Positions 1 through 5,246 of a stretch of DNA of 5,697 nucleotides are shown here, one piece after another. A program made the translations under genes and the position numbers. The number at the start of each line of letters is the position of its first letter. Position 1 is the first letter of the stretch. Below the pieces are notes generated by a model, which did no database searches, was not told the DNA's origin, and saw only the letters and a list, made by a program, of their open reading frames with translations. Source of the DNA: JAVKFF01 sp040226215 (GTDB lineage: Bacteria > Pseudomonadota > Alphaproteobacteria > DSM-16000 > Inquilinaceae); assembly GCA_040226215.1 (NCBI GenBank), contig JAVKFF010000069.1, positions 1 through 5,697 on the forward strand, given 5' to 3'.

Positions 1-746
1 AGCAGCCAGAGCAGGAAGGTGGCGTAGAGCTGCGGCGCCATCATCAGCCGGTCCGCGGCCAGCACGTTCACCATGCCCCGGCCCCGCCGGTCGGTGCGCA
101 GGAGGTCCAGCAGGTCCAGGGCCGGCTCGCCGAACAGCAGGGCGCCATCCTGGCGCTGCAGTTCCAGCAGCCGGCGCTGGATCGCGCCGATCGAGGCGGC
201 GGAGACATGGCCATAGCTGGTGCCGATCGCCTGCCGCCGCTCCGCCAGGTCGACGAGCAGCGCCCGCAGGTCCTTCAGGTCCAGCAGCAGCAGGCCCTCG
301 TCGTCCGCCACCTGGAAGGCGAGGGTCAGCACACCCTGCTGGGTATCGTTCAGGCCGAGGATGCGGGCCAGCAGCAGCGGCCCGATTTCCGACACCGTGG
401 TGCGGACCGGATGGCCCTTCCGGCCGAACAGGTCCCAGAACAGGACCGGCGGCGCCTCGAAGGCATAGTCCTGCAGGCCGATCGTTCCGGCGCGCTTCGC
501 CAGGAAATCCTTCGGCGCGCCCGGCTGGCAGAGCCCGGACAGGTCGCCCTTCACGTCGGCCAGGAAGACCGGGATGCCCGCGCGGCTGAACCCTTCGGCC
601 AGGATCTGCAGGGTCACCGTCTTGCCGGTCCCCGTCGCGCCGGCGATCAGGCCATGGCGGTTGGCCCGCTTCAGGGACAGGTATTGGGGGTCGCCGCCGC
701 CGTCGCCCGCCCCGACAAAGATCGCACCCTCGACATCCTGCGCCAT
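1..746 (-). CDS. DUF853/YjgR-type HerA-like ATPase, N-terminal half (3' end off window)
   Basis: This gene is read on the complement and is open to the left edge, so about 248 N-terminal residues are visible; the family is usually about 500. A Walker A motif, GATGTGKT, lies at residues 36-43, and a beta strand with VFLADVKGDLSG follows at about 60-71. The stretch FWDLFGRKGHPVR (103-115) and the segment LLLARILGLNDTQQGVL (124-140) are typical of DUF853 proteins such as E. coli YjgR. These are predicted cytoplasmic P-loop NTPases related to the HerA/FtsK translocases, and their cellular role is poorly defined. The start at 746 is preceded by GAGGGG ten bases upstream. An in-frame ATG at 764 would add six residues but has a weaker ribosome-binding site. 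The gene diverges from the binding-protein gene and has no obvious tie to aromatic catabolism. The family call is firm and the exact start less so. Confidence 0.9.
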   Translation of the reverse strand, partial: MAQDVEGAIFVGAGDGGGDPQYLSLKRANRHGLIAGATGTGKTVTLQILAEGFSRAGIPVFLADVKGDLSGLCQPGAPKDFLAKRAGTIGLQDYAFEAPPVLFWDLFGRKGHPVRTTVSEIGPLLLARILGLNDTQQGVLTLAFQVADDEGLLLLDLKDLRALLVDLAERRQAIGTSYGHVSAASIGAIQRRLLELQRQDGALLFGEPALDLLDLLRTDRRGRGMVNVLAADRLMMAPQLYATFLLWL

Positions 747-793
747 TGCTGCGCGACCCCTCATCCGTTCGCGCTGACATAGCACATCGCCCT

Positions 794-818
794 CCGGGCC
801 GGAAGCGTCCCGGCCCGG
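794..818. repeat. GC-rich hairpin, 9-bp perfect arms
   Basis: CCGGGCCGG (794-802) and CCGGCCCGG (810-818) are perfect reverse complements around a 7-base loop. No T-run follows on either strand, so it is not a canonical intrinsic terminator. If the divergent ATPase gene is transcribed from the AT-rich palindrome at 834-863, this hairpin would lie in its 5' leader, about 50 bases before the start codon. It could affect leader folding or be chance in GC-rich DNA. Confidence 0.5.
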
Positions 819-833
819 TTCCCGAAGCGCGCC

Positions 834-863
834 ATTTACAAACAGTCAGAACTGTTTGTAAAT
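834..863. promoter_or_regulatory. Probable TetR-type operator, perfect 13-bp inverted repeat
   Basis: ATTTACAAACAGT (834-846) and ACTGTTTGTAAAT (851-863) are exact reverse complements separated by CAGA. This 30-bp AT-rich island stands out sharply from its GC-rich surroundings. The length, symmetry and TTTACAAACA half-site resemble operators of AcrR/TtgR-like TetR-family repressors as I recall them; no search was made. The site lies in the divergent region between the ATPase gene (746, minus) and the binding-protein gene (972, plus) and overlaps promoter-like hexamers in both directions. The TetR-family gene at the right edge is one candidate for the protein that binds it, but no second copy of the half-site was seen elsewhere in the window. 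Confidence 0.75.
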
Positions 864-864
864 T
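835..864 (+). promoter_or_regulatory. Candidate sigma-70 promoter for the binding-protein gene, overlapping the operator
   Basis: TTTACA (835-840) matches five of six bases of the -35 consensus. After an 18-base spacer, TAAATT (859-864) matches four of six bases of the -10 consensus. Both hexamers lie within or at the edge of the palindrome, so a bound repressor would block RNA polymerase. A start just downstream would give a leader of roughly 100 bases before the ATG at 972. Because the site is symmetrical, a weaker mirror-image promoter is possible on the minus strand, with TTTACA at 862-857 and TAAATG at 838-833, directed towards the ATPase gene. The prediction rests only on hexamer matches and position. 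Confidence 0.45.
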
Positions 865-934
865 GAGGTGTCGGTTTCCCGGGGGCCGCCGCGACGGCGC
901 TCCGGATGCAACGGCAAGCAATCAACAAGATGAC

Positions 935-956
935 GTCCGGACCCACCGGGCCGGAC
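935..956 (+). repeat. Leader hairpin just upstream of a ribosome-binding site
   Basis: GTCCGG (935-940) pairs with CCGGAC (951-956). CCC (942-944) pairs with GGG (948-950), giving a nine-pair stem with one bulged A (941) and a three-base loop. It ends four bases before the GGGAGG ribosome-binding site at 961-966. No T-run follows, so it is not a terminator. It may protect or modulate the leader of the binding-protein mRNA. Confidence 0.4.
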
Positions 957-960
957 ATAT

Positions 961-966
961 GGGAGG
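961..966 (+). promoter_or_regulatory. Ribosome-binding site fixing the start at 972
   Basis: GGGAGG is followed after five bases by the ATG at 972. The in-frame ATG at 906 has no such site, and using it would place 22 polar residues before the signal peptide. The downstream start is therefore preferred. Confidence 0.8.
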
Positions 967-971
967 AAACG

Positions 972-2198
972 ATGCGGTCAGGAATGCGCACTGGAGTCAT
1001 GGGAGCGGCGGCGGCCGCCATGCTGCTGACGGCCGGGATGGCCGCGGCCGAGCCGAAATACGATACCGGCGCCAGCGACACCGAGATCAAGGTCGGGCAG
1101 AGCGTCCCGCTGAGCGGCCCGGCATCGGTGTTCGGCACCTACAGCCATGCCTGGAAGGCCTATTTCGAGCGGATCAACGACCAGGGCGGCATCAACGGCC
1201 GCAAGATCAACCTGATCCTGCTGGACAATGCCTACAGCCCGCCCAAGGCCGTCGAGCAGACCCGCAAGATGGTCGAGGAGGACGGCATCCTGGCCGAGGT
1301 CGGCACGGTGGGCACGGTGCCCAACGTGGCCACCCAGAAATACCTGAACGGCAAGAAGGTGCCGCAGCTGCTGATCTCCGCCGGCGGCAGCCGCTTCAAC
1401 GATCCGGAGAACTTTCCCTGGACCATGTCGTTCTACCCGCCCTTCGAGATGGAAGGCGCGATGTACGGGGTGCATATCCTGAAGACCAACCCGGACGCCA
1501 GGATCGCGGTGCTCTACCAGCACGACGATTACGGCAAGGACTATCTGAAGGGCCTGCGGAATGCGCTCGGCGACAAGGCCGACAGCATGATCGTCAAGGA
1601 GGAGAGCTACCAGCTCACCGACCCGACCGTGTTCTCGCAGATCACCGCCCTCAAGGAATCCGGCGCCGACACCTTCCTGCAGTTCACCACGCCGAAATTT
1701 GCCGCCCAGGCGATCCGCCGGCTGGACGAGATCGACTGGCATCCGGTGCATTATGTCGCCAGCCCCTCCACCTCCATCAAGGCGGTGCTGGAGCCGGCCG
1801 GCCTGGACAAGTCCAAGGGGATGATGACGGCGACCTTCGTGAAGGAGCCGAGCGACCCGATCTGGGCGAACGACGAGGACATGAAGCAGTACCAGGCCTT
1901 GATGAAGCAGTACCTGCCGAACGAGAATCCCGGCAATTCGCTTGCCGTGTCCGGCTACATCAACGCCGCGATGTTCGAGCATGTGCTGCGCGAGGCCGGC
2001 GACAACCTGACCCGGGAGAACCTGATGAAGGTCGCGACTTCCCTGGACGGGGTGGAGATCCCGATGGTGGTCCCCGGCATCAAGCTGCAGAACGGCCCGA
2101 AGAACTACAATCCCTATCACCAGCTGCAGTTGCGCAAGTTCGACGGCACCAGCTGGGTGCCGGAGGGCGAGCTGCTGTCCGAGCCGGCGATGAACTGA
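972..2198 (+). CDS. Periplasmic ABC transporter substrate-binding protein (HAAT/Peripla_BP_6 type)
   Basis: The gene encodes 408 residues. A Sec signal peptide is clear: MRSGMRTG, a hydrophobic Ala/Leu/Met-rich core (about 9-23), and cleavage after AAA at about residue 26, leaving EPKYDTG as the mature N-terminus. There is no lipobox. The mature protein is a type I periplasmic-binding fold of the branched-chain amino acid (LivJ-like) family. Family landmarks are EIKVGQSVPLSGPAS (38-52), the NDQGGINGRKI stretch, YSPPKAVEQTRKMV and the VPQLLISAGGSRF region. Relatives bind amino acids, amides, urea or aromatic acids; Rhodopseudomonas CouP binds p-coumarate. Placement before a Rieske/extradiol gene set suggests an aromatic ligand, but this is an inference. 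No permease or ATPase gene is adjacent. The GGGAGG site sets the start. Transcription probably comes from the operator-overlapped promoter at 835-864. Confidence 0.93.
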   Translation: MRSGMRTGVMGAAAAAMLLTAGMAAAEPKYDTGASDTEIKVGQSVPLSGPASVFGTYSHAWKAYFERINDQGGINGRKINLILLDNAYSPPKAVEQTRKMVEEDGILAEVGTVGTVPNVATQKYLNGKKVPQLLISAGGSRFNDPENFPWTMSFYPPFEMEGAMYGVHILKTNPDARIAVLYQHDDYGKDYLKGLRNALGDKADSMIVKEESYQLTDPTVFSQITALKESGADTFLQFTTPKFAAQAIRRLDEIDWHPVHYVASPSTSIKAVLEPAGLDKSKGMMTATFVKEPSDPIWANDEDMKQYQALMKQYLPNENPGNSLAVSGYINAAMFEHVLREAGDNLTRENLMKVATSLDGVEIPMVVPGIKLQNGPKNYNPYHQLQLRKFDGTSWVPEGELLSEPAMN

Positions 2199-2215
2199 GG
2201 CATCGCCCCACTCCC

Positions 2216-2319
2216 CTCGTCACCCGCGGGCTGGTCCCGCGGGTCCATGGCGCCGCCGGGCCCAATCGATTGAGACGGGCCTCGACATGGACCACCGGGA
2301 CAAGCCCGGTGGTGACGAG
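2216..2319. repeat. Alphaproteobacterial palindromic repeat pair (MITE-like/REP-like), 104 bp
   Basis: Two 34-base units face each other, 2216-2249 and 2286-2319, around a 36-base spacer. The reverse complement of the second matches the first at 29 of 34 positions. Each unit is itself a hairpin with 9-bp arms and a 5-base loop: 2222-2230 with 2236-2244, and 2291-2299 with 2305-2313. The differences in the stems compensate, CG..CG in one unit and AC..GT in the other, so each stem stays fully paired. The spacer contains the palindrome CAATCGATTG (2263-2272). The pattern GTCACC..GGGCT.GTCCC..GGTCC is that of a dispersed intergenic palindrome familiar from alphaproteobacterial genomes, recognised from memory. 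Here it separates the binding-protein gene from the dioxygenase genes and could stabilise or end the upstream transcript. Confidence 0.8.
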
Positions 2320-2431
2320 CGAAGGGGTCTGGCTTCAATGCGAGGGCATCGCGAACTCTGAGTCGGAGCGCGGCGGAACGGGCGACCGTAGCCGCTTCAA
2401 GCCGAAGAGTGGAGAATGCCCGGGATACGGG

Positions 2432-2436
2432 AGGAG
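2432..2436 (+). promoter_or_regulatory. Ribosome-binding site fixing the start at 2443
   Basis: AGGAG (within GGGAGGAG, 2429-2436) stands six bases before the ATG at 2443. In-frame ATGs at 2416, 2437 and 2449 are less well placed: 2437 abuts the site, 2449 is 12 bases away, and 2416 has only a weak GGAGA directly before it. Confidence 0.65.
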
Positions 2437-2442
2437 ATGACG

Positions 2443-3747
2443 ATGACCATGCAAGGCGATCACGACCGGATGCTGCTGGTGGATCACGAGAAGAAGCTCT
2501 TCAAGGTGTCCCGCCGCAGCTTCACCGACCAGGATATCCTGGACGCGGAGCGCGCGCGGATCTTCGCGCGCTGCTGGCTCTATCTCGGTCATGTCTCGGA
2601 ACTGCCGAAGCCCAATGACTTCCTGACCCGGGACGTCGCCGGCCGGCCGATCCTGTTCAACCGCGACGGCAAGGGCGAGCTGCACGCCTTCTTCAACACC
2701 TGCCCGCATCGGGGCGCCCAGGTCTGCCGCGAACGGTCGGGCCGCGCCAAGTCGTTCCAGTGCTTCTACCACGGCTGGACCTTCACGCCGGAAGGCAAGC
2801 TGCGCAGCTGGCCTGGCGAGGAGGATTATCCGAAGGACTTCAACGCCGATGGCAGCGTCGACCTGGTGGCGGCGCCGCGCTTCGAGGAATATCGGGGCTT
2901 CTGCTTCATCTGCTTCGACCGCGACGCGCCCGGCCTGGCCGACTATCTGGGGGCGGCGAAGGAGTATATCGACGTGATCTGCGACCAGTCCGAAGCCGGC
3001 ATGACGGTGGTCGGCGGCACGCAGGACTATTCGATCCGCGCGAATTGGAAGCTGCTGACCGAGAACAGCATCGACGGCTATCACGCCGCCACCACCCATG
3101 CGACCTATTTCGCCTATCTGCAGAACACCACGGGCGGCCTGGCCAAGATGGGCGTCGCCGGTGTCGGCCGCGACCTGGGCAACGGCCATGGCGTGGTGGA
3201 ATACACCGCCCCCTGGGGGCGGCCGGTCGCGCAGTGGATCCCGGCCTGGGGCGAGGACGGCAAGCGCGAGATCCAGGCGATCTACGACAACCTGGTGGCG
3301 CGCTACGGCAGCGAGAAGGCCGACCGGATCGCCGGCAAGAACCGCAACCTGTTCATCTTCCCCAACCTGATCATCAACGACATCATGGCGATCACGGTGC
3401 GCACCTATTTCCCCAGCACGCCGGACCTGATGCAGGTCAATGCCTGGGCCATCGCGCCGAGCGAGGAGAACGAGTGGGCCCGCAAGTACCGGCTGTCCAA
3501 CTTCCTTGAGTTCCTCGGCCCGGGCGGCTTCGCGACACCCGACGACGTGGAGGCGCTGGAGCAGTGCCAGCGCGGCTTCATGAACCGCCTGGAGGCACCC
3601 TGGCAGGACATCTCCAAGGGCATGGGCAAGCCCGTCGCCAAGACCGACGACGAGGAGCAGATGCGGGCGTTCTGGACGCAGTGGAACGACCGGCTGTTTC
3701 CCGACAGTCCGACCGCGCGGGTCTCCCACCGGGAGGCAGCGGAGTGA
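2443..3747 (+). CDS. Rieske non-heme iron ring-hydroxylating dioxygenase, alpha (catalytic) subunit
   Basis: The gene encodes 434 residues, the usual length for the family. The N-terminal Rieske domain has the [2Fe-2S] motif C87-x-H89, 17 residues, C107-x2-H110, inside NTCPHRGAQVC and QCFYHGW. The C-terminal catalytic domain has D211-x2-H214-x4-H219 in ENSIDGYHAATTH. H214 and H219 would bind the mononuclear iron, D211 would bridge to the Rieske centre of the neighbouring subunit, and D367 or D368 in GFATPDDVEALE would be the third ligand. The enzyme adds O2 across an aromatic ring using electrons from a reductase. General character is closest to the benzoate/anthranilate/p-cumate group, but the substrate cannot be read from the sequence. 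The stop overlaps the beta-subunit start. No convincing promoter was found in 2320-2442. Starting at 2416 would add nine residues. Confidence 0.95.
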   Translation: MTMQGDHDRMLLVDHEKKLFKVSRRSFTDQDILDAERARIFARCWLYLGHVSELPKPNDFLTRDVAGRPILFNRDGKGELHAFFNTCPHRGAQVCRERSGRAKSFQCFYHGWTFTPEGKLRSWPGEEDYPKDFNADGSVDLVAAPRFEEYRGFCFICFDRDAPGLADYLGAAKEYIDVICDQSEAGMTVVGGTQDYSIRANWKLLTENSIDGYHAATTHATYFAYLQNTTGGLAKMGVAGVGRDLGNGHGVVEYTAPWGRPVAQWIPAWGEDGKREIQAIYDNLVARYGSEKADRIAGKNRNLFIFPNLIINDIMAITVRTYFPSTPDLMQVNAWAIAPSEENEWARKYRLSNFLEFLGPGGFATPDDVEALEQCQRGFMNRLEAPWQDISKGMGKPVAKTDDEEQMRAFWTQWNDRLFPDSPTARVSHREAAE

Positions 3748-4232
3748 TGGACGGGATCAGCCGCATCGAAGTCGAGGACTTCCTGTTCTGGGAGGCCGAG
3801 CTGCTGGACGACTGGCGGCTGAAGGACTGGCTGGCGCTGTTCACCGACGACGCCCACTATTACGTGCCATCCACCGACCTGCCGCCCGGGGCGTCGCCGG
3901 ACACCAACCTGTTCTATATCGCCGACGACCGCTTCCGCCTGGGCGAACGGGTCGAGCGCCTTATGAAGAAGAGCGCCCATGCCGAGTTTCCGCGCTCGAA
4001 GACCCGTCACCTGATCTCCAACGTCCGCATCCGCGAGCGGCGGGAGGACGGGCTGGAGGTCGGCGCGGCCTTCGCCACCTATCGCTCCAAGGGCGAGACC
4101 ACCGACGTCTATGTCGGCTCGATCCTGTACCGGATCGTCCCGCAGGACGGGGCGCTGCGCATCCAGGAGAAGCGGTGCCAGCTCGACATGAATGGCCTGA
4201 AGCCGCAGGGCCGGATCAGTATCATCCTGTAA
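3747..4232 (+). CDS. Ring-hydroxylating dioxygenase, beta (small) subunit
   Basis: The gene encodes 161 residues, within the normal range for the family. The protein is a SnoaL/NTF2-like cone-fold subunit that packs the alpha subunits into an alpha3beta3-type oxygenase and has no cofactor of its own. Family signs are the N-terminal helix and strand (residues about 11-45: FLFWEAELLDDW, then WLALFTDDAHYYVP), the KTRHLISNVRI strand in the middle, and the C-terminal end with QLDMNGL and GRISIIL. The ATG at 3747 shares its A with the alpha stop (TGATG), a sign of translational coupling and of a fixed subunit ratio. GGAG at 3741-3744 and GGGAGG at 3731-3736 lie upstream. The longer open frame upstream of 3747 merely overlaps the alpha gene in another frame. 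Confidence 0.93.
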   Translation: MDGISRIEVEDFLFWEAELLDDWRLKDWLALFTDDAHYYVPSTDLPPGASPDTNLFYIADDRFRLGERVERLMKKSAHAEFPRSKTRHLISNVRIRERREDGLEVGAAFATYRSKGETTDVYVGSILYRIVPQDGALRIQEKRCQLDMNGLKPQGRISIIL

Positions 4233-4247
4233 GGAGCCGGCCAGACC

Positions 4248-5156
4248 ATGACCCTCCCCTTCCGCTACCGCCGCCTGGGCTATGCCGCCCTGAACGTCAC
4301 CGACCTGGAGCGCTCGATCCCGTTCTACCGCGACCTGGTCGGCCTCAACCTCAGCGAGGCGGATGACGGCCATGCCGCGTTCCGCTGCAGCAGCGACCAT
4401 CACAACCTGCTGCTCTACAAGAGCGACGCGCCCGGGCTGAAGCGCATCGCCTTCGAGATGGAGAGCGATGCCGACCTGGCCGCCGCGGAGGCCCATCTGA
4501 AGGCACAGGGACTGGCAGTGGACGCGGTCGCGCCCGACGAACTGGCGGCGCTGAAGATGGGCCGCGCGATCCGCTTCCGCGAGCCCAGCTCCGGGCTCTG
4601 CCTGGAACTGTTCCGCGGCATGCAGCACATGGCAATTCCCTATGCGCCGCCGCATGCCCAGATCGAGCGGCTCGGCCATGTGGTGATCAGCGTCACCGAC
4701 CTGGCGGCGGTGCATGCCTTCCTGACCGGGACCTTGAATTTCCGGATCTCCGACTATGTGCCCGGGGTCGTCGCCTTCATGCGCTGCTTCCCGAACCCGC
4801 TGCACCACAGCCTGGCGATCGCGGCAGGGCAGGAGAACCGGCTGCACCATGTGAACTTCATGGTGACCGACATCGACGATGTCGGCCGTGCGCTCCACCG
4901 CATGCAGAAGAGCCAGGTCGAGATCGTCTTCGGCCCGGGCCGGCATCCGCCCTCGGGCAGCATCTTCCTGTACTACCTGGACCCGGACGGGATGACGGTG
5001 GAGTACAGCTTCGGCATGGAGGAGTTTCCCGAGGAGCGGCCCCGCGACCCCCGCATGCTGGAGCCCGTGCCGGCCTCGCTGGACACCTGGGGCGCCACCC
5101 CGGCGCCGAACTTCGCCAAGGTCGGCGCCATCGAGGTTGCCGGCAGCGGCGCGTGA
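4248..5156 (+). CDS. Type I extradiol (VOC-fold) ring-cleavage dioxygenase, BphC/catechol 2,3-dioxygenase-like
   Basis: The gene encodes 302 residues in two VOC domains (about 8-124 and 139-260), the size of BphC-like enzymes. The C-terminal domain carries the full iron triad: H144 (LGHVVISVTDL), H201 (LHHVNFMV) and E252 (GMTVEYSFG). The second-shell catalytic residues also fit: H187 (HHSLAIA), H233 (GRHPPSG) and Y242 (FLYYLDPDG), with H233 nine residues before Y242 and Y242 ten before E252, as in BphC. It should cleave a catechol next to one hydroxyl to give a yellow muconic semialdehyde-type product. The first domain lacks the ligand set, as expected. AAGGAG overlaps the beta stop and lies 11 bases before the start; the 15-base gap indicates one operon with the oxygenase. 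The tail after about residue 260 is rich in Pro, Ala and Glu. The exact catechol substrate is unknown. Confidence 0.93.
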   Translation: MTLPFRYRRLGYAALNVTDLERSIPFYRDLVGLNLSEADDGHAAFRCSSDHHNLLLYKSDAPGLKRIAFEMESDADLAAAEAHLKAQGLAVDAVAPDELAALKMGRAIRFREPSSGLCLELFRGMQHMAIPYAPPHAQIERLGHVVISVTDLAAVHAFLTGTLNFRISDYVPGVVAFMRCFPNPLHHSLAIAAGQENRLHHVNFMVTDIDDVGRALHRMQKSQVEIVFGPGRHPPSGSIFLYYLDPDGMTVEYSFGMEEFPEERPRDPRMLEPVPASLDTWGATPAPNFAKVGAIEVAGSGA

Positions 5157-5246
5157 GGACAGGCAGCGGGCGCCGGAAAGCGCACCATCGCCGCCGAATC
5201 TTCTCTCCCCTGCCGGCGCAATGACATGACGCGAGTGAGGCTGGCA
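5157..5246 (+). other. Short intergenic region before the TetR gene
   Basis: Ninety bases separate the extradiol stop from the TetR start. GCGCCGG (5170-5176) and CCGGCGC (5213-5219) form a 7-bp inverted repeat 36 bases apart, and a pyrimidine-rich stretch (TCTTCTCTCCCC) lies between them. There is no hairpin plus T-run terminator and no copy of the 834-863 operator. The TetR reading frame stays open back to the extradiol stop. The regulator may be cotranscribed with the dioxygenase genes or have its own promoter, which I could not identify. Confidence 0.4.

Noticed and set aside
207..782. 191-codon plus-strand frame at the left end
   Set aside because: The opposite strand encodes the DUF853 ATPase with a Walker A motif. 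This frame is Gln/Arg/Ala-rich and has no domain.
978..2120. 380-codon minus-strand frame opposite the binding-protein gene
   Set aside because: It is antisense to a gene with a signal peptide and clear family motifs, and is His/Leu/Gly-rich shadow coding.
2117..2338. Small minus-strand frames across the 2216-2319 repeat
   Set aside because: Their peptides, such as MDPRDQPAGDE, are translations of the palindromic repeat, a common false gene in alphaproteobacterial annotation.
2331..2345. TGGC..TGC sequence considered as a sigma-54 promoter for the dioxygenase genes
   Set aside because: The GG and GC elements are not ten bases apart as a -24/-12 promoter needs.
746..2440. 564-codon plus-strand frame over the binding-protein gene
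   Set aside because: It reads the binding-protein gene in the wrong frame and then crosses the palindromic repeat. The composition is Arg/Gly/Asp-rich and no domain is visible.
2335..3729. 464-codon minus-strand frame opposite the alpha subunit
   Set aside because: It is antisense to the Rieske gene with its intact iron-binding motifs, and no protein family is recognisable in it.
5170..5219. 7-bp inverted repeat after the extradiol gene considered as a terminator
   Set aside because: The arms are 36 bases apart and no T-run follows. It could easily be chance at this GC content.
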